Positions 47,266-57,388 of a DNA stretch of 64,000 bases are shown piece by piece (the stretch's first letter is position 1; each line of letters opens with the position of its first letter). The notes below the pieces were generated by a model that saw only the letters and a list, made by a program, of their open reading frames with translations, was not told where the DNA came from and searched no databases. This stretch comes from Xestospongia bergquistia (Eukaryota > Porifera > Demospongiae > Haplosclerida > Petrosiidae). The stretch lies in the NCBI GenBank assembly GCA_963965975.1, contig OZ014425.1, positions 1,749,501 to 1,813,500 on the forward strand, read 5' to 3'. Both the position numbers and the translations under genes were made by a program.

Positions 47266-49628
47266 TTAGTGCCATCATTATTTGCATGTTTGGAAGATCG
47301 CAGTGCTGATGTTAGAAAGAAAGCTCAAATTGTTTTACCTTTACTAATGGTGCCTGTTGGTTATGATGTCATGTTAAAATATACTGGAAAATTAAAGGTA
47401 ACACTTAAATAAAGTGATAAGTACTGTCATTATTTCTTTGTCTATAGCCTGCCTCTAAACAGACTGTTAAAGCTTTACTTGATAAACATTGTCCATCAGT
47501 ATCAGCTGTACCAACAAAACCATCAGCAACCTCTGAAACAGCACCCAGTGAAAAGAAGACCACATCCCAAAAAGGTTCAGCAAAGAAAAGTTCAGCTTCT
47601 GTTAAAGGCAAAGCTGCTGCTAAATCTTGTCCTAAAACTACTGGAGGCAAGGAAGCTGAGGAAGATGATGAAAGTTCAGTATTGACATTAATACCTCATA
47701 GTAAAGAACAACGGATGAAGATGAAGAAAAATTAAAAGTAAGTCATGTGACTGTCTTTACTATACTCTATAATTTCTGTAGATTTTAAAATGGAATTTTC
47801 AATTTCCTCATCCTGAACATATTGATCAATTAAAAGATCAATTATTATCTTGTGTTAGTCTTTCTATACACAAGAAATTATTCCACGAGGATTTCAAGCA
47901 ACATTTAGCAGCTGTAGCTACATTAACTAAAGCTATTAATAAAGATGTTGACACTACTATTGGATGTTCTGATCTCTTATTATGTTGGGTTACATTAAGA
48001 TTCTTTGATACTAACACAACTGTTATTATGAAATGTTTAGAATTCTTACATACTCTGTTTCTTGTACTAACAACAGCAGGTTATCAAATGAGTGAATATG
48101 AAGCTGGAGCATTCTTGCCTTATCTTGTTATTAAAGTAAGTCCCTCTGTCCAATGTTTAATAATTAGATTTTGTAATATAAGGTTGGTGATCCTAAAGAT
48201 CCAGTTAGGAGAGCTGTACGAAACCTTTTTAGAGATATTTGTAATTTTTATCCACCTGGTAAATTGTTTGTATATATTATAGATGGACTGAAGTCTAAAA
48301 ATGCTTGTCAAAGAACTGGTGAGAGTCAATTGATTACATTGTCATATAAATTCTTGTTGTCATAGAATGTCTGGAGTTATTGGGTGAATTAATTCAGAAT
48401 AATGGCATGATAATTTGTCAGCCCAGCCCTCAAGAGACACTACCATTAATTGCTGCTCAAATTACTGATAGAGACAATGCTGTACGATCTGCACCTCTCA
48501 ATGCTATGGTTGTTGTATATAGTAATGTTGGAGAAGGAGTATATAAGTTTACATCTCAAGTAAATAATTAATAAAATATTCATAATGCTGCTTGTGTTGT
48601 AGCTCTCAGAGAAAGAGGTCTGCTTATTGAAAGAACGTATAAGAGGATCTGGAAAAGTTTTCCAACAGCAACATCAACCAGCTAAGTCTAACATACCATC
48701 TACATCAGAACCAGAAATCAGGTATACTAACACCATATTGAATTTATTATATTGACTATTAATGTAGTGAGGCAATTGTTGAAAAACCACCCTCTCCTGT
48801 TCTTGTTGCCAAGACAACCTCTCCAAAGGGTTCTTCCCTTCCTAAGTTTACTGGTCCATTTTCTCTTGACATGAAGAAGTACTCAACTCCACCTCGAAGT
48901 CATTTAATACGACCTCGTGTCTCACGTCCTGATTTATCAAGATTGGAAGGAGATATTAAAATGCCTTCATATACCACATCAAAGTACATCTAATATAATA
49001 TATATCTATCATTGTATTATCCTTCTAGATTAGTAGGTAATCCTCCAAAGCCTTTGTCAATATCACCAGCTCGTATGACAACTACATCTTCTGCCATTAG
49101 TTATATTATATCACAAATAACTAGTTCAGATATTGAAATCAGTTCTAAAGCATTAGCTCAAATAGAAGGCATTGCTACTAGTTCTGAGCAACAATCTATA
49201 CTTGCTACACATATTGATGAATTGTTAAGAGCTGTTTTGATGCAGAAATGTATCAATTTTACAACTCATCTCAGTATGGCTACATCTCCAGAGGATTATC
49301 AAAAAGTATTGGACATGAGTAGAACATTAGCTGGAGTTCTAATAAAAGTATTTTGTGAAGTATCTCTGGCTAAGAAAGTAAGACAAGAGACACTTGTACA
49401 ATTGGAAAGAGATATTTTTGGGTACTTACTTGATGATCAGTTGTATTGTCTTGAGAATATAGCTCAATTAAATCGTGTTTATAATGTATTAATGGGACAA
49501 GTTGTAAAAAATACTGACAAAAATGCCATTTTTGGGTAAGAACTGTCCGTCTCTTCTTATCATCTGTCCATTTTATATGATAGGTCACTATTACAAGTGA
49601 TGTTGGAGACATTAGGTCCAGACGGATC

Positions 49629-49787
49629 TGTACTAATATTGTTTAACAAAGTATTATTGACTTCTTAAAGGAACAACGTTTACAAGATGGAAAATCAAAT
49701 TATATAGACAGTATACAGGATGTGGTTAAACTAAGTAAACATACATTTAATTAAGCAACTAAGAATCATAATAATACATTCATTACA
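49629..49787 (-). repeat. copia 3' LTR (159 bp)
   Basis: Starts TGTACTAATATTG and ends CATTCATTACA on the + strand, with TG...CA ends. Preceded by the target duplicate GGATC. Relative to the other LTR it has an extra TCATAATAA-like stretch near 49766. Confidence 0.93.
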
Positions 49788-49799
49788 CTCCTCCTTGAT
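49788..49799 (-). other. copia polypurine tract
   Basis: On the - strand the bases just before the 3' LTR read ATCAAGGAGGAG, a typical polypurine tract for plus-strand priming, immediately after the pol stop codon. Confidence 0.75.
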
Positions 49800-51715
49800 T
49801 CATAGTTGATAATTAACTAGTCCGAGTTTATCTCTCAATGCTTCAAAACGAGGTTTCGGTACAGCCTTGGTAAAAACATCAGTTAACATATCTTTACTTG
49901 CACAGTATGATATTCGAATTAGACCAGACTGAACAGATTCTCTTACAAAGTGGTGTCTGATGTCAATATGTTTTGTTCTCTTGTGTCCAACTGGGTTTCT
50001 AGTCATAGCTATAGTACCCTGGTTATCTTCTCGTATTTCAATTGGTTCTTGATTTTCAGCATGTAAATCATTTAGTAACCTTTTAAGCCATATAGCTTCT
50101 TGAGTAGCTGATCCTAATGACATATACTCCGCCTCTGAGGTAGAGAGTGCTACTGTTGGTTGTTTTTGACTAAGCCAGCTAATGGCTCCACCAGCCATAA
50201 CAAATACATTTCCTGTGGTAGAGTGACGATTGTTTAGATCATTTGCCCAGTCAGCATCTGAGTATCCAATTATTTCTTGACCTGTGACCTTGTATTGTAG
50301 TGAGAGATTGATAGTACCCTTAAGGTAACGAAGTATTCTCTTTACAGCAGTAAAGTGTGCAACTGTTGGTGACAAATTGTATCGTGATACAACAGCAACA
50401 GAGTGCGATATGTCCGGTTGTGTTGCTCTTGCCAAGTGTAATATACTGCCAACCATGGACTGATAGAGAATCGAGTCAACTGTCTTACTGTAACCATCAT
50501 CTTCAACTAGTTTGACATTAGAGTCCATTGGTGTGGCAACAGTATTAGCGTCAGATAGTCCATATTTCTCCAGTAAACGGTGAATATATTGGCTTTGGCA
50601 CATGTAAAGACTGTCTTTGGTTCTGTAAAAATTAATACCGAGGCAATAATGTAACTCACCAAGGTCTTTCATTTTAAATGTTGATGTCAAAGATTTCTTT
50701 AATCGTCTCATTTCTTCATCTGTTTCTGTAATGGCAATTAGATCATCAACATAAATAGCAATTATTTCAACTTTCTGATTCTTCCTTCGAATATATATAC
50801 AAGGATCTGCTCCACTTTCTTCAAAACCTAGAGATTTAACATGTTGAGTGAGCTTTTCGTTCCAGCATCGTGGAGATTGCTTTAAACCGTACAAAGATTT
50901 TTTGAGTTTGCATACCAATTTTTCTTTTCCTTTCTGTACATATCCTGGAGGTTGCTCCATATATATATCTTCATTCAGATCACCATTAAGAAATGCTGTG
51001 ATAACATCCATCTGGTGTATCTTCATTCTTTTCTCTACTGCATAAGCAAGTATTGTGCGAATTGATGAATAGTGAGCAACTGGAGCAAATGTTTCCTCGT
51101 AATCAATACCATACTTCTGTGTATGTCCTTGTGCTACGAGACGACCTTTGAACCGCTCAATACTTCCTTGTTCATTATATTTTACCTTAAATATCCATTT
51201 AGAGCCAATAGCCGTTCTTCCTTCTGGTAACTGAACTAAGTCCCAGGTATCATTTTCGAGTAATGATGCATATTCTGCATCTGTCGCTTCTTTCCACTCT
51301 TTAGAGTGATGGCTTTGAAATGCTTCTTCAATAGTAGCTGGTTCTACAATCTTGCTAGCTTGATCATATGCCTGGTTGGCATAATCATCATGTCCATAAC
51401 GAACTGGCGGTTTTCGTGATCTTTCAGATCGGCGTGGTGGTTGTGAGGTTGGTTCTTCATCTTGTGCAGGAGTGGTTTGTTGTTGACTAGGTGCTGTGGG
51501 TAAGGTAGGTTGCTCCTCCTGGTCTAATAATTCTTGATTCTCCTCCTGCACCTCAACCTCCCTTTCAATTAACATTTCCTCATTATCTATCTCTGTATTT
51601 GTCTCTTCTATAGACTCACAGTTATTAATTTCTTTTCCACCATAGTCATTCTCATTAAAGATGAGGTCATGTCTGACATAGCACCTCCTTTTCTCCTCAT
51701 CAAAGCTCTGTAATT
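49800..51715 (-). pseudogene. copia pol: reverse transcriptase and RNase H
   Basis: The open frame 51575-49800 (591 residues), which extends upstream to the second frame break near 51715, encodes the copia reverse transcriptase (conserved WIFKVKYNEQG, YVDDLIAI catalytic motif) and RNase H (SDADWANDL, STSEAEYM). It ends 12 bp before the 3' LTR. The domain itself has no internal stop. It is cut off from gag-protease-integrase by frame changes, so a full polyprotein would not be made from this copy. Confidence 0.9.
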
Positions 51716-51901
51716 CTTTGTTGTTTCAGTGTAACCAATGAACCGGAGCTTGTGGGCTTTCTTATCAAGCTTCTTTGGATTGCCTTCCCAGACATGGGAG
51801 TAGACAACACACCCAAAAACTCTTATATGTCTCAGGTTAGGTTTCTTTCCAAACCACAATTGGTAAGGGGTGAACTTTGACTGGAGTGCTGTTGTCACCA
51901 C
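51608..51901 (-). pseudogene. copia pol: integrase C-terminal segment in a shifted frame
   Basis: This piece carries the conserved copia integrase tail (PYQLWFGKKPNLRHIRVFGC, then RFIGY), but in a different frame from both neighbours. The breaks are near 51900 and 51715. Each looks like a one-base change, either real decay or a sequencing error. Confidence 0.85.
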
Positions 51902-53796
51902 CTATTTCTCAAATAAGATGCTGTAGATACAGCTTCAGCCCAAAGCGAGTTAGGGAGCTTTGCATGTATTAACATTGATTTAGCAGCTTCCATGAGGGTT
52001 CTGTTGAACCTCTCAGCAGTCCCGTTCTGTTGTGGTGAATGTGCTGCTGTAAATTCCTTTCGAATTCCATTCTCTTTCAGGTAAGTTAAGAACTCTTCAG
52101 AGGTATACTCTCCACCTCTGTCAGGTCTTAGTGCTTTGATAACATGATTTGATTCCTTCTCTACTTCAGCTTTAAATTCTTTAAACTTTTCTAAAGCCTG
52201 TGACTTGTATCTCATAAAGTAACATCTACAGTAACGGGAATGATCATCAATAAAAGTAATAAAATACCTGCTACCTCCAATTGATTCGGTTTGCATTGGA
52301 CCACAAACATCTGAGTGAATTAATTGAAGTGGTTCTGTGGACCTAATTTCATTGAGTGGGTGGTGTGGTTTTCTTTGCATCTTTGCTTCTACACAAGCCT
52401 CACAGAAATCATACTTGCCATTAGACGGTATGTCGATACCATCAGCAATAATACTCAGCTGTCGTAATTGTTGAATATTGACATGTGCTAGTCGTTTATG
52501 CCATAGATTGGTTTTCTGGTTATCCTCTTTAGTAACGTGAGCAGCTTGTTTTAAACATGGTACTATCTTACAGTCTAACTTGTACAGTTTTCCTACAGGT
52601 GATCCAACACCAACCAGTTGATTTCTTTTGCTACGTATCCAGCACCTTCTTCCAAATGATGTTACGTTTCCATTGGTCGCTGCTTCTCTAACACTAAATA
52701 AATTGGTTGAGAGTTTTGGAACATACAGTACATTGTTCAACCATCCAGTAATTCGTTTATGGTTTGGTAGTTGGGAGATAACTTTAATACTTCCAGTTCC
52801 TAATGCATTCACAGTATGACCATCCCCCAATCCCACTAACTCAGGAGTATCGAACTCCTTGTAATTTCGAATAATACCCCGTTGGAAGGTCATATGTCGA
52901 CTAGCTCCAGAGTCTATTATCCAGCCTTCATCTTGTGTTTCGGCTGTCAATGCAGTAGCTTCGTGAGCAATGAACATGACCTGTGGCTCAGAATCTGATT
53001 CAGAAGGAACACTGCTATCTGTCTTTTCTCCTGTTCTATCTGCTGTGTGTTCAGCGTGATGCTTTGGCCGCCGATGGCCACGATACTGTTTCTTCTTGGT
53101 TTGTTCAGGCAGTGACCTTCTGCAGTCTCTCTGGAAATGACCTACTTCTCCACACCTATAGCAACGTCTGTCACCACTATATCTGACTCTTAGTGCCGAA
53201 TCTCTGCCAGACTTTGTCTCACCACTGGCTCCACTACTCTGCCTTTGTTCCTCGTCTAGCAATGCTTGCTTTACAAATATAAGGGTTAGTTCAGCATCTC
53301 CCCTTGCAAGTAGGGCTGTCACCAACGTTGGGTAACTCTCCTGAACGCTTCGCAATAACACTGCTACCTTGTTTAGTTCACTAATGTTCTCTTCAAGGGC
53401 AGTCAACTGGTCTACAAGTTCATCTAGCTGTCTCAAATGGTCACGAATTGATCCTCCTTTCTTCATTCGAAGACCATACAGTTGCATCAACACGTTAACT
53501 TTGTTACTGACTGTCTTTCTCTCGAATAATTGACACAGTGTATCCCACAGTTCTTTTGGATCTTTGCACTTCATAACTGCTGGGATGTTCCTCTGTCCTA
53601 TACATTGAAGTATGGAGTAGAACGCTTTCTGTCTATTAGCCTCATACCCTTGAGCAGAGGAACTTGCTGTACCGGTAACAAACTCCCATTGGCTAGCTGC
53701 CTTCAGTGCATGAGTCACCTGGAACTTCCAGACTTGCCAATCTTTATCATTGTTCAATTGAGGTATGTTACCAAAAAGTCTGTCGTTATTACTCAT
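51895..53796 (-). pseudogene. copia gag, protease and integrase core
   Basis: Frame of 633 residues from ATG at 53796. In order: Gag (to about residue 200), a CCHC zinc knuckle (CYRCGEVGHFQRDC), an aspartic protease (WIIDSGASRHM), the GAG-pre-integrase segment (LWHKRLAHVN) and the integrase catalytic core (HSDVCGPM, FIDDHSRY, with the later E in QQNGTAERFN). The domain order is that of a normal copia polyprotein up to the break near 51900, where the frame ends prematurely. Confidence 0.92.
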
Positions 53797-53813
53797 GGTT
53801 CAGCTGGAGGATC

Positions 53814-53827
53814 CTGGGCTCATAACC
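53814..53827 (-). other. copia primer-binding site, complementary to the initiator tRNA-Met anticodon arm
   Basis: Immediately after the 5' LTR the - strand reads GGTTATGAGCCCAG. Its complement, CTGGGCTCATAACC, matches the anticodon stem-loop of eukaryotic initiator tRNA-Met (CAU anticodon inside) and not a tRNA 3' end. Drosophila copia is known to prime from an internally cleaved initiator tRNA fragment in just this way. The match is seen; the priming mechanism is inferred. Confidence 0.75.
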
Positions 53828-53977
53828 TGTACTAATATTGTTTAACAAAGTATTATTGACTACTTAAAGGAACAACGTTTACAAGATGGAAAATCAAATT
53901 ATATAGACAGTATACAGGATGTGGTTAAACTAAGTAAACATACATTTAATTAAGCAACTAAGAATACATTCATTACA
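53828..53977 (-). repeat. copia 5' LTR (150 bp)
   Basis: TG...CA ends, followed by the target duplicate GGATC at 53978-53982. Near-identical to 49629-49787. Confidence 0.93.
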
Positions 53978-55471
53978 GGATCTAGTACAAAGCTGTCAGA
54001 TTTGGCAATGAAAGTATGTTATATATATAGCTACACTTTTATACAATAATATGTAGTGTTTGTGGAGATTAACACAACAACTTCAAGACATTCTATCTGT
54101 CCTCAATGTGGACCAGTTATTGAGAGATCTAGATGTGTTTTTTGCTGGTTATGCTACCTTAAATCCCACCCCCTCTCCTAATGACAAACCATATCGCACT
54201 GTAAAGACAATACTTTATCATTTAGCTAACATTATGAGATCAGAGGTACAGCTAAAACTATTCTGTTGTATATCATATTGTCTTCTTTCTTTGTAGGTAT
54301 TGGACCACTTCTCATTAATAAAGGACCCAATGTCATCACAAGTTGTACAATATTTACATAAAACAATTAAAAAACGAAGCATTTCATCAAATAAAAGTGA
54401 AACGAAGAAATCTATAGACATTGCTACACCATCATCCACAACAAAACAAGTAGACTTAATCTTTTATAGAAAATGTCTAGTTATCTCACTCAAGGTTAAT
54501 CCACTGGAACAAAGTACATTACCTGCTGATGTAGCTTCTCATTTCACTAGTATAATGGAGACCATTAAAAATCCATCAACAACTCAACAGGTTTATCAAT
54601 GTATTAGATATAACACTAATATCTTTAATACCTTATATAGGGATTTGAAGAGCTTTATGATTTCAGAGAAGCTCATCCAGAAATTGATGTTAAAGGTTGT
54701 TTTAGTTCAACATCTCATTTTTTTCAAGCCTATATTGAGAGGAACTTGAACAAAGTTCCACAGTGGAGACAGAGTACATTGCCACAGAGGGTGGAGTCTG
54801 GTAAATAGATGTAATTTAAAATAATTATTATATATTTTCTTTTTTGATGAATGTAGAAGATTTTGAAAAGATAAGAAAAGGTCTTGAAAATGTGAGACTT
54901 AGAGCATCTCAAGTTGTGACCAATGTAATGCATTATAATAAATTTATATTACTATATTGCTAATATTACTCTATTGTTTTTTACTTACAGTGGGACCAAC
55001 ATGAGCCTCAGACCCAGATTTTCAAGCCAGAACCAGTATTAAAAGAAATACCATCTAATGAAAATAAAGTAAATACAGCTGATTTTAATAATATTTCATT
55101 TAAAACATGTGCTAGGATCCTTTTATGTCTAAAATTCTTGCTACTCAAATTACTGATGGAAGTGCTACTGTTGTCAAACACAAAGAACTTCTTCCTTCAA
55201 CCAATCAAACTTCACATAAACTGGATGATTTACATAAACGGCTTGAAAAACTCAAATGTACTCATTAAAATACTTCAACTCTAATAATTCATATCAACTA
55301 AACACATGTTGAATATTTAAAAATTGTAACAGTTTAAACTAGTCAGGTTTGGCCAGTGGCAGGCCCTGACAACCAACCAGTCCCCATACTTGTTGAAGGT
55401 TGTATTGTTACCTTTTTCATTGCATCACCATGGACTAACCCTGAGATTGCTGAAATCCTTCAGTATTGGCA

Positions 55472-56400
55472 TCAGAAGGCTGAACGTGTGGTTGAACATC
55501 TAGTATCAGTTTGAGGCTGTGAAGACCAGCCCATGTTTAAAGAGCCAGAATGAGTCTGGATGGTTGTGTGATTTCCATTTCCATACTGGTGGTACCAGAA
55601 TGAGGCTGCATTGTCTTCTGATGTTGTTGAGGAACCAGAATGAGTCTGAGGTTGCATAAGTTCCATTCTCATACTAGTGGTACCAAAAGAAGTCTTATTA
55701 GGTTGCATAATACCAGAATGAGGCTGTGATGTATCATATGACCAATCCATATCAGATTGGATTTTAGTAGCAATAGATATGATATTTGAATTACCATTAA
55801 TAGTAAAGGCCCACTCATTTTGGGAACCAGAATGAGTCTTAGCAGTATCATCAGATGTTGATTGAGTCATTTTTATACCACTGAACTGTACATCATGAGA
55901 TGTAGTAGAATTAGGCATAGGAAGTCCCTGTGTATCACCAATAAATGACTGAGAGGGTGTGACTGTCATTTTGCCCCATTGAAATTGATTCATTTCCTAC
56001 TTTGAATACTAGACCCAGTGGATGTGGTCTTATTAACAGTGGTGGGGTTGATGGTTGCAGTGCATTAATACCTAGTCTAGAGAAGATGTCATCATTCTAT
56101 GTATATAACACAACATTAATATAACAAACTGATTGATAATAATACCTTTGATATAATAGGAATTGATTTGATGGTAGATGACTTCCTACTTTAGTCGCAA
56201 TGACATCATGTCTTTCTCCTCCTCCTAAAGTTTCTATTGTTTTAGCAGCATCCTCTTGGCTTTATTTTCAACTATTACTCAAGCAAATTCCACAGTTGAT
56301 CTGAGGGAGATATTGAGGTAATCTTTGAGAGATACACTTACTTTGTTTGCTCTTCCATTTTAGCTAGTTGATCCAAATGTTTTTTTTTGTTCATTTTATC
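55472..56400 (-). CDS. unrecognised Gln/Ser/Thr-rich gene with HSGS repeats
   Basis: The last open stretch (55993-55472, 173 residues from an ATG) is rich in Gln, Ser, Thr and Asn and repeats THSGS or PHSG about every 25-30 residues (TAKTHSGSQNEW, SQPHSGIMQ, QTHSGSSTT, QTHSGSLNM). Upstream on the - strand are likely exons: about 56108-55990 after ATATACATAG (NDDIFSRLGINALQ), about 56260-56146 (EDAAKTIETLGGGERHDV) and about 56408-56344 (lysine-rich, KHLDQLAKMEEQT, donor GTAAGT). I could not join all of them in one frame: a TAG precedes the ATG at 55993. No family recognised; a low-complexity tail of an adaptor or kinase-like protein is possible. It converges with the CKAP5 remnant, whose stop is 200 bp away. 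Confidence 0.4.
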
Positions 56401-57388
56401 ATTTCTTTTAATACCTATTACAAATTGAATGAACTAAAACTACTTAACAAATATTATATGATAATATTATATTGAGTCCTGAGTCCATTGACAGTGGTAT
56501 CAAATATAATAAAGCTATTAGCAAGATACTGCCTCTCATATCTTAGTCTTTTGGATGTCATTGTTTTGTGATGTATACCTGTAAACAATACATGATAATG
56601 AGAACATAACATATAGCCATAGCTGCCTAATATTCCCATTAAAACTTAAATGATGTCTTAGATATGGTTGGTAATATATATATTTTCCATTATTATATGC
56701 TTATCAAGTTATTCCAACATTTGACCAACAACTAAAAAGCATTTAATATGAAGCTATAGCTAATAGTAATAAATATGTAACAACCGACAACACACACTTA
56801 CTGAACTAGATATTAACATAGAGGTCAGTTATATGTGGTACAATAGAATGCTAGATTAATGTGTAGTCTATCATATCAGCAAATGGAGGTAAGATATACT
56901 CACAGAGCTTGTAATAATATAATTAACTTATAATTATTCTCTAAATAGTAATAATAATGATTTACATGTACTTGGCTGTTATTAGACCCCATAACTCCTA
57001 ATGTCATTGATAAAATGTATTCTTTCATTTGTTCTAGGGCAGAAATAAATATATGTTGAAGAAATGTTTGTGATATCTAAAGTGGGTGTGAGTAATAGGT
57101 GTGGCAAACACTCGTATTTGCTATCTATTCCTGTATTAGTTGATAGATAGAAAATACTGGTGTTAAAACTGAGAATATGAATGTGTTATATTCTTGTATT
57201 GTACAGTCTTCGGCCATTAACAGGACAAGTAGTAGAACAAATAGTATCATTTTATGATCACAAAGCTCTACATATTCCTAGCATATAATCTAAAGGTGAT
57301 AAATATTTACATCAATTAAGAATGAGCTGAGTGGACTGCATGAGAGAGAAAGAAAAGAAGAACAGTAGAATTAATTCCAAATTAAAAG
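56401..57388. other. intergenic, presumed promoter and 5' UTR of CLASP copy C
   Basis: AT-rich. A - strand frame at 56639-56454 after a TTGTTTACAG acceptor may be another exon of the preceding gene, but I cannot support it. The last 100 bp before 57389 resemble the sequence before the start of the chimeric gene (42410-42528), so the duplication that seeded the chimera included CLASP 5' flanking DNA. Confidence 0.45.

Larger units (their letters stand above)
49629..53977 (-). mobile_element. Ty1/copia LTR retrotransposon inserted in a CKAP5 exon
   Basis: A complete 4,349-bp element in - orientation: LTR (53977-53828), primer-binding site, gag-pol (53796-49800), purine tract, LTR (49787-49629). 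The order protease, integrase, reverse transcriptase, RNase H marks the copia group. It is flanked by the 5-bp duplication GGATC (49624-49628 and 53978-53982). The LTRs, only 150-159 bp, differ by one small indel (about 9 bp) and, as far as I can see, a single substitution, so the insertion is young. Gag-pol carries two frame breaks, so the copy as assembled is not self-sufficient. Confidence 0.95.
47170..55268 (+). pseudogene. CKAP5: CKAP5/ch-TOG (XMAP215 family) 3' part, disrupted
   Basis: XMAP215 proteins are microtubule polymerases with five TOG domains. Exons read: about 47170-47397 (end of TOG4), 47448-47737 (linker), 47782-48135, 48183-48318, 48366-48559, 48603-48721 (TOG5), 48768-48983, 49029-49535, 49584-49628 plus 53983-54013 (one exon split by the insertion), 54057-54245, 54297-54590, 54641-54800, 54857-54924, 54991-55068 and 55116-55268 (TAA). 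Landmarks are KEQRMK, ILKWNF, EYEAGAFLPYLV, GLKSKNACQR, DRDNAVR and the C-terminal LHKRLEKLK. TOG1-TOG3 are missing: homology starts at a junction with the Rab-like remnant. Two lesions break it. One base is missing near 47716-47721 (KEQRMK then a stop, where the family reads KEQR followed by an acidic stretch), and a copia element sits in an exon. The other splice sites and frames look intact, so inactivation is recent, or some lesions are haplotype- or assembly-specific. Confidence 0.8.

Noticed and set aside
48120..48329. - strand frame 48329-48120
   Set aside because: Antisense to the CKAP5 TOG5 exon and its flanking introns.
50848..53835. + strand frames of 63-101 residues within the copia element
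   Set aside because: Antisense shadows of gag-pol.
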